A stretch of DNA of 64,000 nt from the NCBI GenBank assembly GCA_026707405.1, contig JAPOWW010000004.1, forward strand, positions 1 through 64,000, in the 5' to 3' direction. The position numbers were made by a program, and so were the translations under genes. Below the pieces are notes generated by a model. The model saw only the letters and a list, made by a program, of their open reading frames with translations. It was not told where the DNA came from and did not search any database. Positions 1-8,478 of this stretch are shown here, one piece after another (the stretch's first letter is position 1; the number at the start of each line of letters is the position of its first letter). The stretch is from Chloroflexota bacterium (GTDB taxonomy: Bacteria > Chloroflexota > UBA11872 > VXNJ01).

Positions 1-1
1 C

Positions 2-265
2 GAAGTCTGGCGGCTGGGAATCGCCGGCAGGATGGACGAGGCATTCAGGCTATTCGCGCCGTTGACAGTGTGGCTCACGTTCACGCTGACCGACATGGAA
101 CTGTTTAACGTGCTCGAAAAGCGCCTTCTGATGAAGCGGGGCGCGCTCAACGAGCCGGCGACGCGCCCGGCGACTCAACACTTGGGCGCGGACCTGCTGG
201 AGCACGCCGATTTCCTGGCCGAGCAAGTCATCAGGGCGGCGGATGGCTTGAGTACCGAGGCGTAG
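2..265 (+). CDS. DapA/dihydrodipicolinate synthase family protein, C-terminal fragment
   Basis: This is the 3' end of a gene cut by the window edge; the frame is open back to base 2, so the internal ATG at 32 is not a real start. The roughly 87 visible residues resemble the C-terminal helices of DapA-type (beta/alpha)8 aldolases/lyases: an AGRMDEA helix start, an ELFNVLEK helix, and a stretch where family members carry an R-P-P or R-x-P motif (here TRPATQHLG). The catalytic Tyr and Lys lie outside the window, so substrate cannot be read. It precedes an ABC importer and sugar-acid type catabolic genes on the same strand, so a 2-keto-3-deoxy-sugar-acid aldolase or similar lyase is plausible. 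The family call is moderately secure and the function is inferred. Confidence 0.6.
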   Translation, partial: EVWRLGIAGRMDEAFRLFAPLTVWLTFTLTDMELFNVLEKRLLMKRGALNEPATRPATQHLGADLLEHADFLAEQVIRAADGLSTEA

Positions 266-380
266 GCGGGACTGTAACAGGGACGGCGCCTTCGGAGGCG
301 TTGGATACATGCGCCGGAAATCGTGAAGGTATAGACTGCGAAATGGTTGCAGACAGACCGTCTAAGGGAGGCAGGAATTC

Positions 381-1910
381 ATGACAAGCAAAAACTTGAG
401 TCGTCGGAGGCTCTTGACGGCTGCCTCAGTTGGCGCCGGTTCCGTAGCCGCGATGGCGGCGCTGGTCGGCTGCGGCGAAGTGCAGACGGTAACCGAGCGG
501 GTCGTTGAGGTCGTCACCAAAGAGGTGCCGGTCGAGAAGGTGGTGACCCGAGAGGTCGTCAAGGAAGTTGCGGTCGAGGTCGAGAAGGTCGTCACCCAGC
601 AGGTCGAGGTCGCAGTCGAAGTCGAGGTCGAGAAAGTCGTCGAGAAAACGGTCGTCGAGGAGAGGGTCGTAACGAAGGTCGTCCAGGGCGAGGCGATGCA
701 GCGCAAGATCGAGACCGTGACGTTCTGGGACTTCGAGACGCGCGCGCTGGGCGTTGCGGCCCAGGAAGCGTGGCTGGCGCGGGCCGGCACGCACGCTGCC
801 GTCCGGGTAGAGCGGCTGCGAGTGCCGTTCCCGGAAATGGAGCCTAAGGTCCTGGCAGGCAAGGCCAGCGGCACCCTGCCCGACATGGTATGGAGCCAGC
901 CGGACTCGTGCTGGACTTGGGCGGCTGCCGAGATCGTGGCGCCGCTCGACGAAGTGCACGCGGAAATCGGCGTGAACAAGTTCGGCAACAACCCTCTGGA
1001 AGCCACGAAGCTCGACGGCGTCAGCTATGGCGTTCCGCAGTTCCTCTGGCCGCACATCATGTACTACCGCATGGACAAGTACGAGGAGAACGGCTTCGAC
1101 GAGCCGAAGACGTGGATTGATCTGGGAGAAAACGGGGCGGCGCTCAACAGCCCGCCTGACCACTACGGGTTCTTCACGTATCTAAAGGACGCGCACCCGA
1201 AGCTGGCCTGGAACCTGATGCCGGCGTTCGACGCGTACGTGTTTGACCGGGACGGCTCGGTTGCGCTCGGCAGCCAGGGGACCCTGGGATCGCTGATACT
1301 CGCGGCGGCGCTGTTTTCGATCTCGCCGCCCGGCGTGGCGGGGAACGACGAGGGCGCCGGCCGCACGGCATTCCTGAACGGTCTGGCGTCGCACATGACG
1401 TCGTCGACGTCGTTCTCGACGGGACTCGCAGCCGCGCCCGACGACCTGCTCTCGAAGGTCGGCGCGGTGGCGCAGCCGAGCGTGATAGGCGACGCGGCCG
1501 GACTGGCCGGGATGAACATCCTCAACATCACAACCGGCACCAAGCACCCCGACCGGATGATGGAGCTGTTCGTATCGCTGTTCGATCACGAGATCTACCA
1601 GGGCTGGTTCATAAGCACGGTACTCGGTTGGGCTCCGACACTGAGGTCAGTGCAGGAAGGCACTGACTACTGGGAGAGCGCCAGGGTCAAGCCGGTTGCG
1701 CGACTGGTCCGGACAGGCGTGGAGGCATCCAACAAGGCGTGGCCTTCGGGCGCGAAGTTCGGTTCCGAGGGCGCCAGCCTGCTCGGCACGGTCACGGCGC
1801 GGAACGTCCTGAAGGACATGTTCACCAAGGTGTCCGATGGAGGGGCGCCGGAAGCGGCGCTCGAGGACGCGACCGCGGAGGTCGAAAGGATAGTCGCCGA
1901 CGCCGGCTAG
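381..1910 (+). CDS. ABC transporter extracellular solute-binding lipoprotein (sugar type)
   Basis: Periplasm/exterior-facing binding protein for the two permeases that follow. The N-terminus has a twin-arginine signal (SRRRLL, residues 7-12) followed by a hydrophobic stretch and a lipobox ending LVGC, so Cys31 should be lipidated. Residues about 35-105 are a Val/Glu/Lys/Thr repeat (units such as VVEVVTKE and VEKVVTRE), a linker typical of Chloroflexota binding proteins. The rest (from VTFWDFETR) is a family 1 solute-binding fold with an FLWPHIMYYR segment typical of the hinge region. A strong ribosome binding site (AAGGGAGG) lies 8 bases before the ATG. At 509 residues it is normal length given the linker. 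Ligand is unknown; neighbours suggest a carbohydrate or sugar acid. Confidence 0.9.
   Translation: MTSKNLSRRRLLTAASVGAGSVAAMAALVGCGEVQTVTERVVEVVTKEVPVEKVVTREVVKEVAVEVEKVVTQQVEVAVEVEVEKVVEKTVVEERVVTKVVQGEAMQRKIETVTFWDFETRALGVAAQEAWLARAGTHAAVRVERLRVPFPEMEPKVLAGKASGTLPDMVWSQPDSCWTWAAAEIVAPLDEVHAEIGVNKFGNNPLEATKLDGVSYGVPQFLWPHIMYYRMDKYEENGFDEPKTWIDLGENGAALNSPPDHYGFFTYLKDAHPKLAWNLMPAFDAYVFDRDGSVALGSQGTLGSLILAAALFSISPPGVAGNDEGAGRTAFLNGLASHMTSSTSFSTGLAAAPDDLLSKVGAVAQPSVIGDAAGLAGMNILNITTGTKHPDRMMELFVSLFDHEIYQGWFISTVLGWAPTLRSVQEGTDYWESARVKPVARLVRTGVEASNKAWPSGAKFGSEGASLLGTVTARNVLKDMFTKVSDGGAPEAALEDATAEVERIVADAG
490..690 (+). repeat. Val/Glu-rich coding low-complexity repeat in the binding protein
   Basis: Degenerate GTCGAGGTCGAGAAGGTCGTC-type units repeat about ten times, encoding the (V-E/K/T)n linker between the lipid anchor and the ligand-binding domain. 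The units stay in frame and are imperfect, so this is a protein-level repeat and not a CRISPR or intergenic satellite. It probably acts as a stiff spacer or coiled coil lifting the binding domain off the membrane. Repeats of this kind are prone to length change by slippage. Confidence 0.7.
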
Positions 1911-2027
1911 CCGGTCATCGGAACGCACTTAACAGGCGGTCGAAAGGCGGGGCGCAGGCTGCTTGCCGGTCGGGTAACCGGGACACGGCGAGCGGTCGCG
2001 CCTACGCAATACCCGGGGCGGTAGCTG

Positions 2028-2927
2028 ATGGGCGTTCGCCTTAGTCTGCGACGGCGCGAGCAGCTGCTTGGGCTGGCGCTGATTGCGCCGACCGTTATCT
2101 TCATCGGCGCCGTCGTCATCTACCCCGTGGCGGCGACACTGGGTCTTTCATTCTTCTCCGAGAATCTGCTCAGGCCAGAAAGAGGCACGCAGTTTATCGG
2201 GATCGATAACTTCGCGCGCATCTTCCGGGACGACCTGTTCTGGATGGGGCTGAAGAACACGGTTGTGCTAACGGCCGCGGCGGTGATCGGCGAGGTGGTG
2301 CTGGGGATGATCGTTGCGCTGACGCTCAACGCGCCGTTTCGCGGGCGCGGCGTGATTCGAACGCTGAACATCCTGCCCTGGGTGGTGCCCTCGTTTGTGG
2401 CGGCGTTCATCTGGATATGGCTCTTCCATCCGCAGTTCGGTCCGATCAATCAGTTCCTGGTCTGGTCGGGGATCGTGGACCAGGGGATTCCGTGGATATC
2501 GCAGGGATCGACCGCGATGGGCTCGGTGATCGTGGTCTATATCTGGAAGGGGCTGCCATGGACGTTCCTCGTCCTGCTGGCAGGGCTGCAGAGCATTCCC
2601 GAAGAGTGGTACGAAGCAGCCAAGGTTGACGGCGCTTCGCCGTGGCAGCAGTTTCGCTACATCACCCTACCGTCGCTGCGCTACATCCTCGTGATCGTGA
2701 TCGTTCTTCGCACTATCTGGACGTTCAACAACTTCGATCTCGTGTATCTGTTGACGGGCGGGGGGCCTGCCCGGGCGACGGTAACGCTGCCTCTCAATGT
2801 CTACTCGACGGCCTTCTTGCAGTATGACTTTGGGCTGTCGGCGGCCATCGCCGCGTTTATGGTCGTCGTAGTGCTCGGCTTGTCGATCGTGGTGCTGAAG
2901 CTGAGCCGGATCGAGACGGAATCATGA
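2028..2927 (+). CDS. ABC transporter permease, MalF/UgpA-like (carbohydrate uptake)
   Basis: First membrane subunit of the importer, 299 residues with about six transmembrane helices beginning at LIAPTVIFIGAVVIYPV. The cytoplasmic EAA loop that docks on the ATPase is clear (EEWYEAAKVDGASPWQQF, about residues 190-208), as is the FNNFDLVYLLTGGGP segment common in MalF-type sugar permeases. Its stop overlaps the next start by 4 bases (ATGA), indicating translational coupling. No nucleotide-binding subunit is encoded anywhere nearby, so a shared MsmK/UgpC-type ATPase elsewhere is presumably used. Confidence 0.95.
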   Translation: MGVRLSLRRREQLLGLALIAPTVIFIGAVVIYPVAATLGLSFFSENLLRPERGTQFIGIDNFARIFRDDLFWMGLKNTVVLTAAAVIGEVVLGMIVALTLNAPFRGRGVIRTLNILPWVVPSFVAAFIWIWLFHPQFGPINQFLVWSGIVDQGIPWISQGSTAMGSVIVVYIWKGLPWTFLVLLAGLQSIPEEWYEAAKVDGASPWQQFRYITLPSLRYILVIVIVLRTIWTFNNFDLVYLLTGGGPARATVTLPLNVYSTAFLQYDFGLSAAIAAFMVVVVLGLSIVVLKLSRIETES

Positions 2928-3805
2928 TCAAACGGCTGCGGCGTAGCCGCATCTTGGGGACACACCGCAGGCGAGCGGTGCTGGCTTTGGTGATCACGAT
3001 ACTCACGATTTTCCCGGTCTATTTCATGGTGTCCGGGGCATTGAGTCATCCGGACATATTCATCACCCGTCTGGGGGGGCAAACGGAGGGCGGGCTGGTA
3101 GACATTCTGTTTCCCAGACCGCCGATCTTGCAGCACTTTCAGACTGTGCTTTCCGACGCACTGTTCCGTCGATACCTGATCAACAGCCTGATAGTCGCGA
3201 CCATTACCATGGCGCTTGCGATTCTCGTATGCACTCTCGGGGCTTACAGTCTGGCCAGACTGCGCTTTCCAGGGAGCAACATGATAGGCAGGGTCGCGCT
3301 GCTGACCTACACGGTGCCGTCCGTGCTGCTGTTGATCCCCTTGTTCAAGATCGTGGTGGGCGTGGGGATCGCCGATTCCCTGACCTCGCTCGTACTGACC
3401 TATACAACGTTCGCGATTCCGTTTTCGCTCTGGATGCTGCGCGCGTTCTTTCAGTCGCTTCCACCGGAGCTGGAAGACGCCGCGATGGTCGACGGAGCGG
3501 GACGGCTCGGCGCGCTATTCAGAGTCATCCTGCCGCTCTCGGTTCCAGGCATTGCGGCGACCGCGCTGTTTGCATTCATCCTGGCCTGGAACGAATTCCT
3601 TTTCGCGCTCATCTTCACGTCTTCAGACGACGTTCGCACGCTGCCGATAGGTGTTGCGCTCACGATGACACGGGAACAGACCGCGGTCGACTGGGCGACC
3701 GCGATGGCGGCCTCGACGATATCTTCGCTGCCGATCTTCATCGTCGTGATGCTGGGGCAGCGGGGGTTTGTGCGCGGGCTGACCGCGGGCGGTGTGAAGG
3801 GATGA
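2924..3805 (+). CDS. ABC transporter permease, MalG/UgpE-like (carbohydrate uptake)
   Basis: Second permease, 293 residues, six predicted transmembrane helices. The EAA loop reads PPELEDAAMVDGAGRLGALF (about residues 184-203), followed by the usual P-L-S-x-P-G-I-A run. LAWNEFLFALIFT is a typical MalG helix. The start overlaps the upstream permease stop, so the two are co-translated. The next gene starts 55 bases after the stop, so importer and hydrolase probably share a transcript. Confidence 0.95.
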   Translation: MIKRLRRSRILGTHRRRAVLALVITILTIFPVYFMVSGALSHPDIFITRLGGQTEGGLVDILFPRPPILQHFQTVLSDALFRRYLINSLIVATITMALAILVCTLGAYSLARLRFPGSNMIGRVALLTYTVPSVLLLIPLFKIVVGVGIADSLTSLVLTYTTFAIPFSLWMLRAFFQSLPPELEDAAMVDGAGRLGALFRVILPLSVPGIAATALFAFILAWNEFLFALIFTSSDDVRTLPIGVALTMTREQTAVDWATAMAASTISSLPIFIVVMLGQRGFVRGLTAGGVKG

Positions 3806-3860
3806 TTTCGATGCGCTCGGAGGCAATACACGCACTCAACATGACCTTGAGGAGAACAGC

Positions 3861-4700
3861 ATGATTGTGGACGTCCACACGCACTGCATCCAGCCGGAGC
3901 ATACGGCGGAGTCGTCGCGACTGGCTATGGAGCGCGCCGGCTATCCGCCGATGCAGCCGCTCTTGTTTGAAGACTTCAGGCGAGATATGGAAGTGGTGGA
4001 CAGGGCGATCGTGTTCGGGGTTCGAGCCGTGGCCTCGGGCAACATCAGTCCCGACGAATACACCGCGGAATGGGTTAGTAACGATCCGGAGAAGCTGATC
4101 GGCTTCGCGGCGGTCGACCCGACGGAAGACGACTATCTGGAGCGGATGGAGCGAGCTGCGACCGAGCTGGGACTGCGCGGATTCAAGATCTACCCGATGC
4201 TGGCGCGGTTCAATCCCGCCGATCCGACGGTGTTTCCAATGTACGCGATGGCGGAACGGCTGGGCCTGCCGATTCTCTCCCACACGGGAGCGCATCCCGG
4301 TCCGCGGGCGATACTCAAGTACAGCCAGCCGCTGCTGTTCGACGAAGTGGCGCAGGCGTTCCCCAACGTGAAGATCGTGATGGCGCACATGTCACACCCC
4401 TGGCAGCGAGATTGCGCGGTGGTGCTGCGCAAGCATCCCAATCTCTATGCTGACGTATCAGGGGCCGGTTGGGTACGGCCCTGGCAGGCTTGGGAAGGAC
4501 TCATCCTGATGCAGGAGTGGGGCGTCGGCGACAAGCTGCTGTTCGGATCGGACTATCCGAACTGGACGCCGAAGCAGGGCATGGAAGAAATGCGGGCACT
4601 GAACGAGCTGGTCGAGGGTACGAACTTGCCCACCATTTCGGAGGAGTTGATCGAGGGCATCTTCACCCGCGATTCGCTGGCGCTGCTTGGAATTGAGTAG
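3861..4700 (+). CDS. Amidohydrolase-family (Amidohydro_2, ACMSD-like) metal-dependent hydrolase or decarboxylase, copy 1
   Basis: TIM-barrel metalloenzyme of the amidohydrolase superfamily, related to aminocarboxymuconate-semialdehyde decarboxylase and 2-pyrone-dicarboxylate lactonase-like proteins. The HxH metal motif is at residues 6-8 (VDVHTHC). Further metal or catalytic positions are the His in LSHTGAH, the MAHMSHPWQRD segment and the Asp of LFGSDYPNW near the C-terminus. GGAG precedes the ATG. It is about 70% identical by eye to the gene at 6293-7132; the enolase-superfamily gene sits between them, so all three probably act in one pathway. Whether it hydrolyses a lactone or decarboxylates a diacid cannot be told from the sequence. 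Confidence 0.9.
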   Translation: MIVDVHTHCIQPEHTAESSRLAMERAGYPPMQPLLFEDFRRDMEVVDRAIVFGVRAVASGNISPDEYTAEWVSNDPEKLIGFAAVDPTEDDYLERMERAATELGLRGFKIYPMLARFNPADPTVFPMYAMAERLGLPILSHTGAHPGPRAILKYSQPLLFDEVAQAFPNVKIVMAHMSHPWQRDCAVVLRKHPNLYADVSGAGWVRPWQAWEGLILMQEWGVGDKLLFGSDYPNWTPKQGMEEMRALNELVEGTNLPTISEELIEGIFTRDSLALLGIE

Positions 4701-4759
4701 CCGGATGTTCCGTCGTGCCGGGATTGTCCTTTCTTGACGTTTGACTGGGAGCGGGAGCT

Positions 4760-5950
4760 ATGCCGATGAAACCGATGATCGTGACCGAGTGCAAGGTGTT
4801 CGTGATCGGGGGGTCGTGGCGCAACTGGGTGATAGTCAAGCTCGAAACCGACGTGGGCGTGTCGGGAGTCGGAGAGGCGACGCTTGAAGGAAAGGAAGCC
4901 TCGTCGGCGCAGGCGGTGCGGGAGCTTGCGCGGTACATCCTGGGAAAGGACGCCCGTCAGATCGAGCTGCACTTTCAGGAGATGTACCGCCGGGGGTTCT
5001 ACGCGGGCGGCGAGGTCCTGACGAGCGCGATCAGCGGGGTCGAGACGGCACTGTGGGACATCAAGGCCAAGGCGCTCGACGTGCCAGTGTACGAGCTTCT
5101 CGGCGGCAAAGTGCGCGACAGGGTAAAGCTCTACGCGAACGCCTGGTATCAGCAAGGCTCTACGCCGGAGCAGTTTTACAACGACGCGAAGCGAATCCTG
5201 AAGCTCGGGGCGCAGGGTCTTAAATTCAACCCTTGGGGCCGACGGCAAGGGATCGACTTCTACCGGCTGGAGAACCGAATCCTGCGAGAGGGTATCGACT
5301 CAGTCGCGGCCGTGCGGGAGGCGGTTGGCCCGGACATCGACCTGTATATCGACTGCAACGGGATTTTCAACACCACGGGCAATGCCGTTCGCGCGGCTCA
5401 GGCGGTCGAGCAGTTCAACATCAGCTTCTTCGAGGAACCGATCCCGCACGAGAACCTGGGTGAGATGGCTCACGTCCGGAGCAAGATCAACATTCCCGTG
5501 GCGACCGGCGAGCGGCTATTCACGATATTCACCTACAGCCAACTGCTCGAACAACGCGCGGTGGACGTAATACAGCCGGACATGTCGCATTGCGGCGGCA
5601 TGATGGAGGCCAGGAAGATCGCGGCCATCGCCGACGCGCACTACGTTCCTATCGCTCCGCACAATCCCAACGGCGAGGTTTCTTATGCTTCGGCGGTGCA
5701 GATGGCGGCATGCGTTCCCAACTTCCTGGTTCTGGAGAGTTTCCCGCCGGAGAAGTGGGCGGAGGACGTGTGCGCCAACCCGAAAGTCATCAAAGATGGC
5801 TGGCTCGAAATACCCGACCGGCCGGGGTTGGGAGTGGAGCTAAACGAAGAGGAAGCGCTGAAGCATCCATACGAGCCGTACGATCTTTACAACCTGCATC
5901 GACCGGTAGGGGAGATCCCGGTGCCGAAGTACGAAGACTCGCTGCGTTGA
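4760..5950 (+). CDS. Enolase-superfamily protein (mandelate racemase/muconate lactonizing type, probable sugar-acid dehydratase)
   Basis: A 396-residue member of the mandelate racemase/MLE branch, with N-terminal capping domain and (beta/alpha)7-beta barrel. The three metal ligands can be placed as Asp198 (YIDCNG), Glu225 or Glu226 (FFEEP) and Glu251 (ATGERLF). Asp274 (IQPDMSHCGG) and His301 (APHNPNGE) form the usual His-Asp pair. This resembles galactonate/gluconate dehydratases, but the position after the first metal ligand lacks the DxH His of DgoD, so the acid substrate may differ. GGGAG lies upstream of the ATG. The binding protein, permeases and two amidohydrolases around it suggest import and dehydration of a sugar acid, with the DapA-type enzyme upstream as a candidate aldolase. 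Confidence 0.9.
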   Translation: MPMKPMIVTECKVFVIGGSWRNWVIVKLETDVGVSGVGEATLEGKEASSAQAVRELARYILGKDARQIELHFQEMYRRGFYAGGEVLTSAISGVETALWDIKAKALDVPVYELLGGKVRDRVKLYANAWYQQGSTPEQFYNDAKRILKLGAQGLKFNPWGRRQGIDFYRLENRILREGIDSVAAVREAVGPDIDLYIDCNGIFNTTGNAVRAAQAVEQFNISFFEEPIPHENLGEMAHVRSKINIPVATGERLFTIFTYSQLLEQRAVDVIQPDMSHCGGMMEARKIAAIADAHYVPIAPHNPNGEVSYASAVQMAACVPNFLVLESFPPEKWAEDVCANPKVIKDGWLEIPDRPGLGVELNEEEALKHPYEPYDLYNLHRPVGEIPVPKYEDSLR

Positions 5951-6292
5951 GGCAATCGGTGCTCAAGCGAAGGCTTGAGGTCTGGATTCCGGCCCCGAAT
6001 CGAGTACGGGGCGGGCTTTTCGCGGGGATGGTTCGATTCACCCTCACCCCAACCCTCTCCCATCAAGGGAGAGGGAGTACGTCTGTCTGAGGGAGAGAGG
6101 GTATTGATTGGGGAGAGGCGGTCCGGTTCGTTTGGCGCTAGTCGTCGCCCCTTCTCCTCTGTGTCCGCTTCCCGCGCCCCTGGGCCTATGACCATCGCCG
6201 ATCTGGTTCGGCAGCGTGAAGAGGGCGCGGTGCACGGACTTAGGAGACGGCGCGTGGTGCGCCGCTGGCAGTGAAACGTAAAGGACCGGAAG
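5951..6292 (+). other. Intergenic region with one interspersed hairpin repeat
   Basis: About 340 bases without a credible gene between the enolase-superfamily gene and the second amidohydrolase. It holds the CCCTCTCCC hairpin repeat described separately, followed by a purine-rich tract (GAGGGAGAGAGG) that partly continues the pattern. The GGTTCGATTC at about 6031 resembles a tRNA T-loop, but no acceptor or anticodon arms can be folded around it. A GGA-containing site precedes the ATG at 6293. Confidence 0.6.
6037..6077. repeat. Interspersed hairpin repeat, copy A
   Basis: TTCACCCTCACCCCAACCCTCTCCC followed by a perfect inverted repeat: CCCTCTCCC (6053-6061), loop ATCAA, GGGAGAGGG (6067-6075). 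A near-identical element lies at 34646-34686. Both are intergenic. It resembles the short REP-like repeats scattered in many GC-rich genomes. It may also form a transcript hairpin here, but there is no T-tract. Confidence 0.75.
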
Positions 6293-7132
6293 ATGAGAGT
6301 TGACGTTCACGCTCACTGCATTCAACCGGAGCACGTGACGGCGGCCGCGCACAGCAAGATGGAGCGGAGCGGATATCCGCCGATGGCGCCGACGGAGTTC
6401 GACCACTTCATGCGGGAAATGGAGCCGGTCGACAAGGCTATCTGCTTCGGAGTGCGCGCCCGCGGCACGGGGACGATGACGCCTGACGAGTACACGTCCG
6501 AGTGGGTGAGCCGCGCACCCGAGAAGCTGCTCGGTTTCATGGCCATCGATCCTATGGAGGAAGACTACCTGGAGAAGATCGACCGGGCGGCGTCGGAGCT
6601 TGGACTATGCGGCATCAAGCTGCACCCGATCCTGGGACGCTACAACCCGGCCGATCCGAAGATCTTCCCGCTGTACGAGAAGGCTATAGACCTTGGGCTG
6701 CCGATTCTGACTCACATGGGCGCGCATCCCGACGACAGGGTGTCCCTGAAACAGAGCGAGCCGCTGCTTTTCGACGACGTTGCGCAGGCGTTCAGCGAGC
6801 TGAAGATCGTGATCGCGCACATGGCTCATCCCTGGCAGCGGGACTGCGCGGTGGTGCTGCGGAAGCACCCGAACGTGTATGCCGACGTGTCGGGGGCCGG
6901 CTGGGTGCGGCCGTGGCAGGCGTGGCAGGCGCTGACGCTGATGGTGGAATGGGGAGTCGCGGACAAGCTGCTGTTCGGGTCGGATTTCCCGTTCTGGACG
7001 CCCCGCGAGGGATTCGACAAGTTGCGACGCTTGAACGAACAGGTCGAGGGGACGGGCTTTCCGCGAATCCCGGACGACGTGATCGAGGGGATCATCAACC
7101 GCGACGCGCTCGGTCTGCTGGGGATCGGGTAG
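6293..7132 (+). CDS. Amidohydrolase-family (Amidohydro_2, ACMSD-like) metal-dependent hydrolase or decarboxylase, copy 2
   Basis: Paralogue of the 3861-4700 gene with the same length (279 residues) and the same landmarks: VDVHAHC metal motif at residues 4-9, LTHMGAHP, MAHPWQRD and LFGSDFPFW. Differences cluster in loops (for example RARGTGTMTPDEY against RAVASGNISPDEY), as expected if substrate preference diverged after duplication. It lies downstream of the enolase-superfamily gene but is separated from it by 340 bases, so it may have its own promoter. Function is family-level only. Confidence 0.9.
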   Translation: MRVDVHAHCIQPEHVTAAAHSKMERSGYPPMAPTEFDHFMREMEPVDKAICFGVRARGTGTMTPDEYTSEWVSRAPEKLLGFMAIDPMEEDYLEKIDRAASELGLCGIKLHPILGRYNPADPKIFPLYEKAIDLGLPILTHMGAHPDDRVSLKQSEPLLFDDVAQAFSELKIVIAHMAHPWQRDCAVVLRKHPNVYADVSGAGWVRPWQAWQALTLMVEWGVADKLLFGSDFPFWTPREGFDKLRRLNEQVEGTGFPRIPDDVIEGIINRDALGLLGIG

Positions 7133-7311
7133 GTCGGCGGGGCGCTGGTCGGCTGTCTACGTAGTCCTAGACGCCGCCATCAGTAAGTTCCAGCGAGAGT
7201 CACTGTGGTCACCGCTGCACTGGGCGGACCTGATGAAGGCCAGCCTCGATGCGTCGGTGCCGGGCGGGGGCATCGGGCCGCCGCTTAGATTGAGGACGAG
7301 AGCGTAACGGA

Positions 7312-8196
7312 CTAGTCGGTGGTAGCGTCGGCGACGGGGGCGATGCGCGCTCGGGCGTTTTTCCGCTCTTCGTAATAGTCCTTGCACGTCATGACACGCA
7401 GGCCTTTCTCCAGCGCGTATTCAATGTGCCGTTCGGTCCCGCTCATCTCTGGGTCTTCGCGGATGCTGCTGTGGTCGTGCTGGCAGTAGGAGAAGACGAG
7501 ATCTTCGGCGGCGGCGCGGTCGATGTAGGGCTTCATCGAATCCACCCACCCGTCAACGTCCTCCCAGCCCAAGACCTCGGGGCGAATGACGCAGTCGTGC
7601 CAGCCGTGGGTCGGAATCTCGAGCGCGGCGGGCATGGGCGAAGGCGTCGTCTTCTCGTTTTGGTGCGGCCAGAACGCGAACTCGTCGTACCAGTAGGGTT
7701 GCAGGTCCAGCGAGACCGGATGCCAGTCTTTCTCGTTCCGACCGTCGGTGCGGACGAAGCGGATGCCCTCTTCCCAGACCATCCTGACCAGCTCGGGGCG
7801 GTCGCGCAGGCCCCGGTAGTAGGTCCAGGGACCTGTAAGGCCGATGCAATCGACGTCCAGGTGTTCTTTCAAGAGTTCATTGGTTTTGCGGACCTCTTCG
7901 CGTGATTTCTCCGGACTGACGCCCAGCACTATGCGGATGGTCTCGCCATTGTCGATGTGCAAGGTCTTCAAGAGCTGGTGGGAGTAGGTGTGCTGCTGGA
8001 GGTCGAACAGCGGGTCCTGGGCGATGGCCTGAAACTCCTCGACGTTTTGTTCCAGAGTCTGCCCGACGATGAAAAGGGTGGCGGGGACGTTCAGGCGGTT
8101 GTGCAGCTCCCTGGCTGTTTCCAGGAACTTCCTCGTGATGCCTTCACGTTTTACCCGCGACTCCACGTCGTAACCGAGCAGCATGGTCCCTGGCAT
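7312..8196 (-). CDS. Polysaccharide deacetylase-like (NodB fold) protein
   Basis: Cytoplasmic-looking carbohydrate esterase 4-type protein of 294 residues with no signal peptide. The first metal motif is YDVES (residues 9-13) in place of the usual TFDDG. The zinc-binding H-x-x-x-H is QHTYSHQL, and GLTGPWTYYRGL matches the R-x-P-W loop region. Such divergent cytosolic NodB proteins often act on small amides or N-acyl sugars and not on cell-wall polymers. A strong GGAGGAG site precedes the ATG. It is convergent with the catabolic cluster and divergent from aroC, so it is probably its own transcription unit. A deacetylase call is a family inference. Confidence 0.8.
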   Translation of the reverse strand: MPGTMLLGYDVESRVKREGITRKFLETARELHNRLNVPATLFIVGQTLEQNVEEFQAIAQDPLFDLQQHTYSHQLLKTLHIDNGETIRIVLGVSPEKSREEVRKTNELLKEHLDVDCIGLTGPWTYYRGLRDRPELVRMVWEEGIRFVRTDGRNEKDWHPVSLDLQPYWYDEFAFWPHQNEKTTPSPMPAALEIPTHGWHDCVIRPEVLGWEDVDGWVDSMKPYIDRAAAEDLVFSYCQHDHSSIREDPEMSGTERHIEYALEKGLRVMTCKDYYEERKNARARIAPVADATTD

Positions 8197-8478
8197 GGTC
8201 GTAAGCTCCTCCGCCTGATTCCCGCGACTCCCCCAGGATTGAGTTTACCGATGGAGCATCACCGGAGTATGGCGAACTTCATGAGCGGCGCGAGCCGGGA
8301 CTACATCTGATGGTGTGTCGGCAGAACTTCCGCTTGTTGGTCCGGTCTATCCGCTGGAGGGCGGCGGCGATATGATCGACGGGACGCTAGCCCGGGTGGC
8401 TGAAGCAGAGCCGCGCGGGCGGCGGAGGAAATGTGAGAGATCCGAGCGGCGAGTTGAAGACCGCGGAGGCGCGTTGAG

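Noticed and set aside
490-690. Repeat tract considered as CRISPR or tandem satellite
   Set aside because: Units are degenerate, in frame and encode a lipoprotein stalk; no spacers.
5955-6050. GGTTCGATTC near 6031 as a tRNA T-loop
   Set aside because: No pairing T-stem, acceptor stem or anticodon arm can be drawn around it.
7133-7311. Possible gene remnant on the minus strand between the amidohydrolase and the deacetylase gene
   Set aside because: The frame is short and matches no family I recognise.
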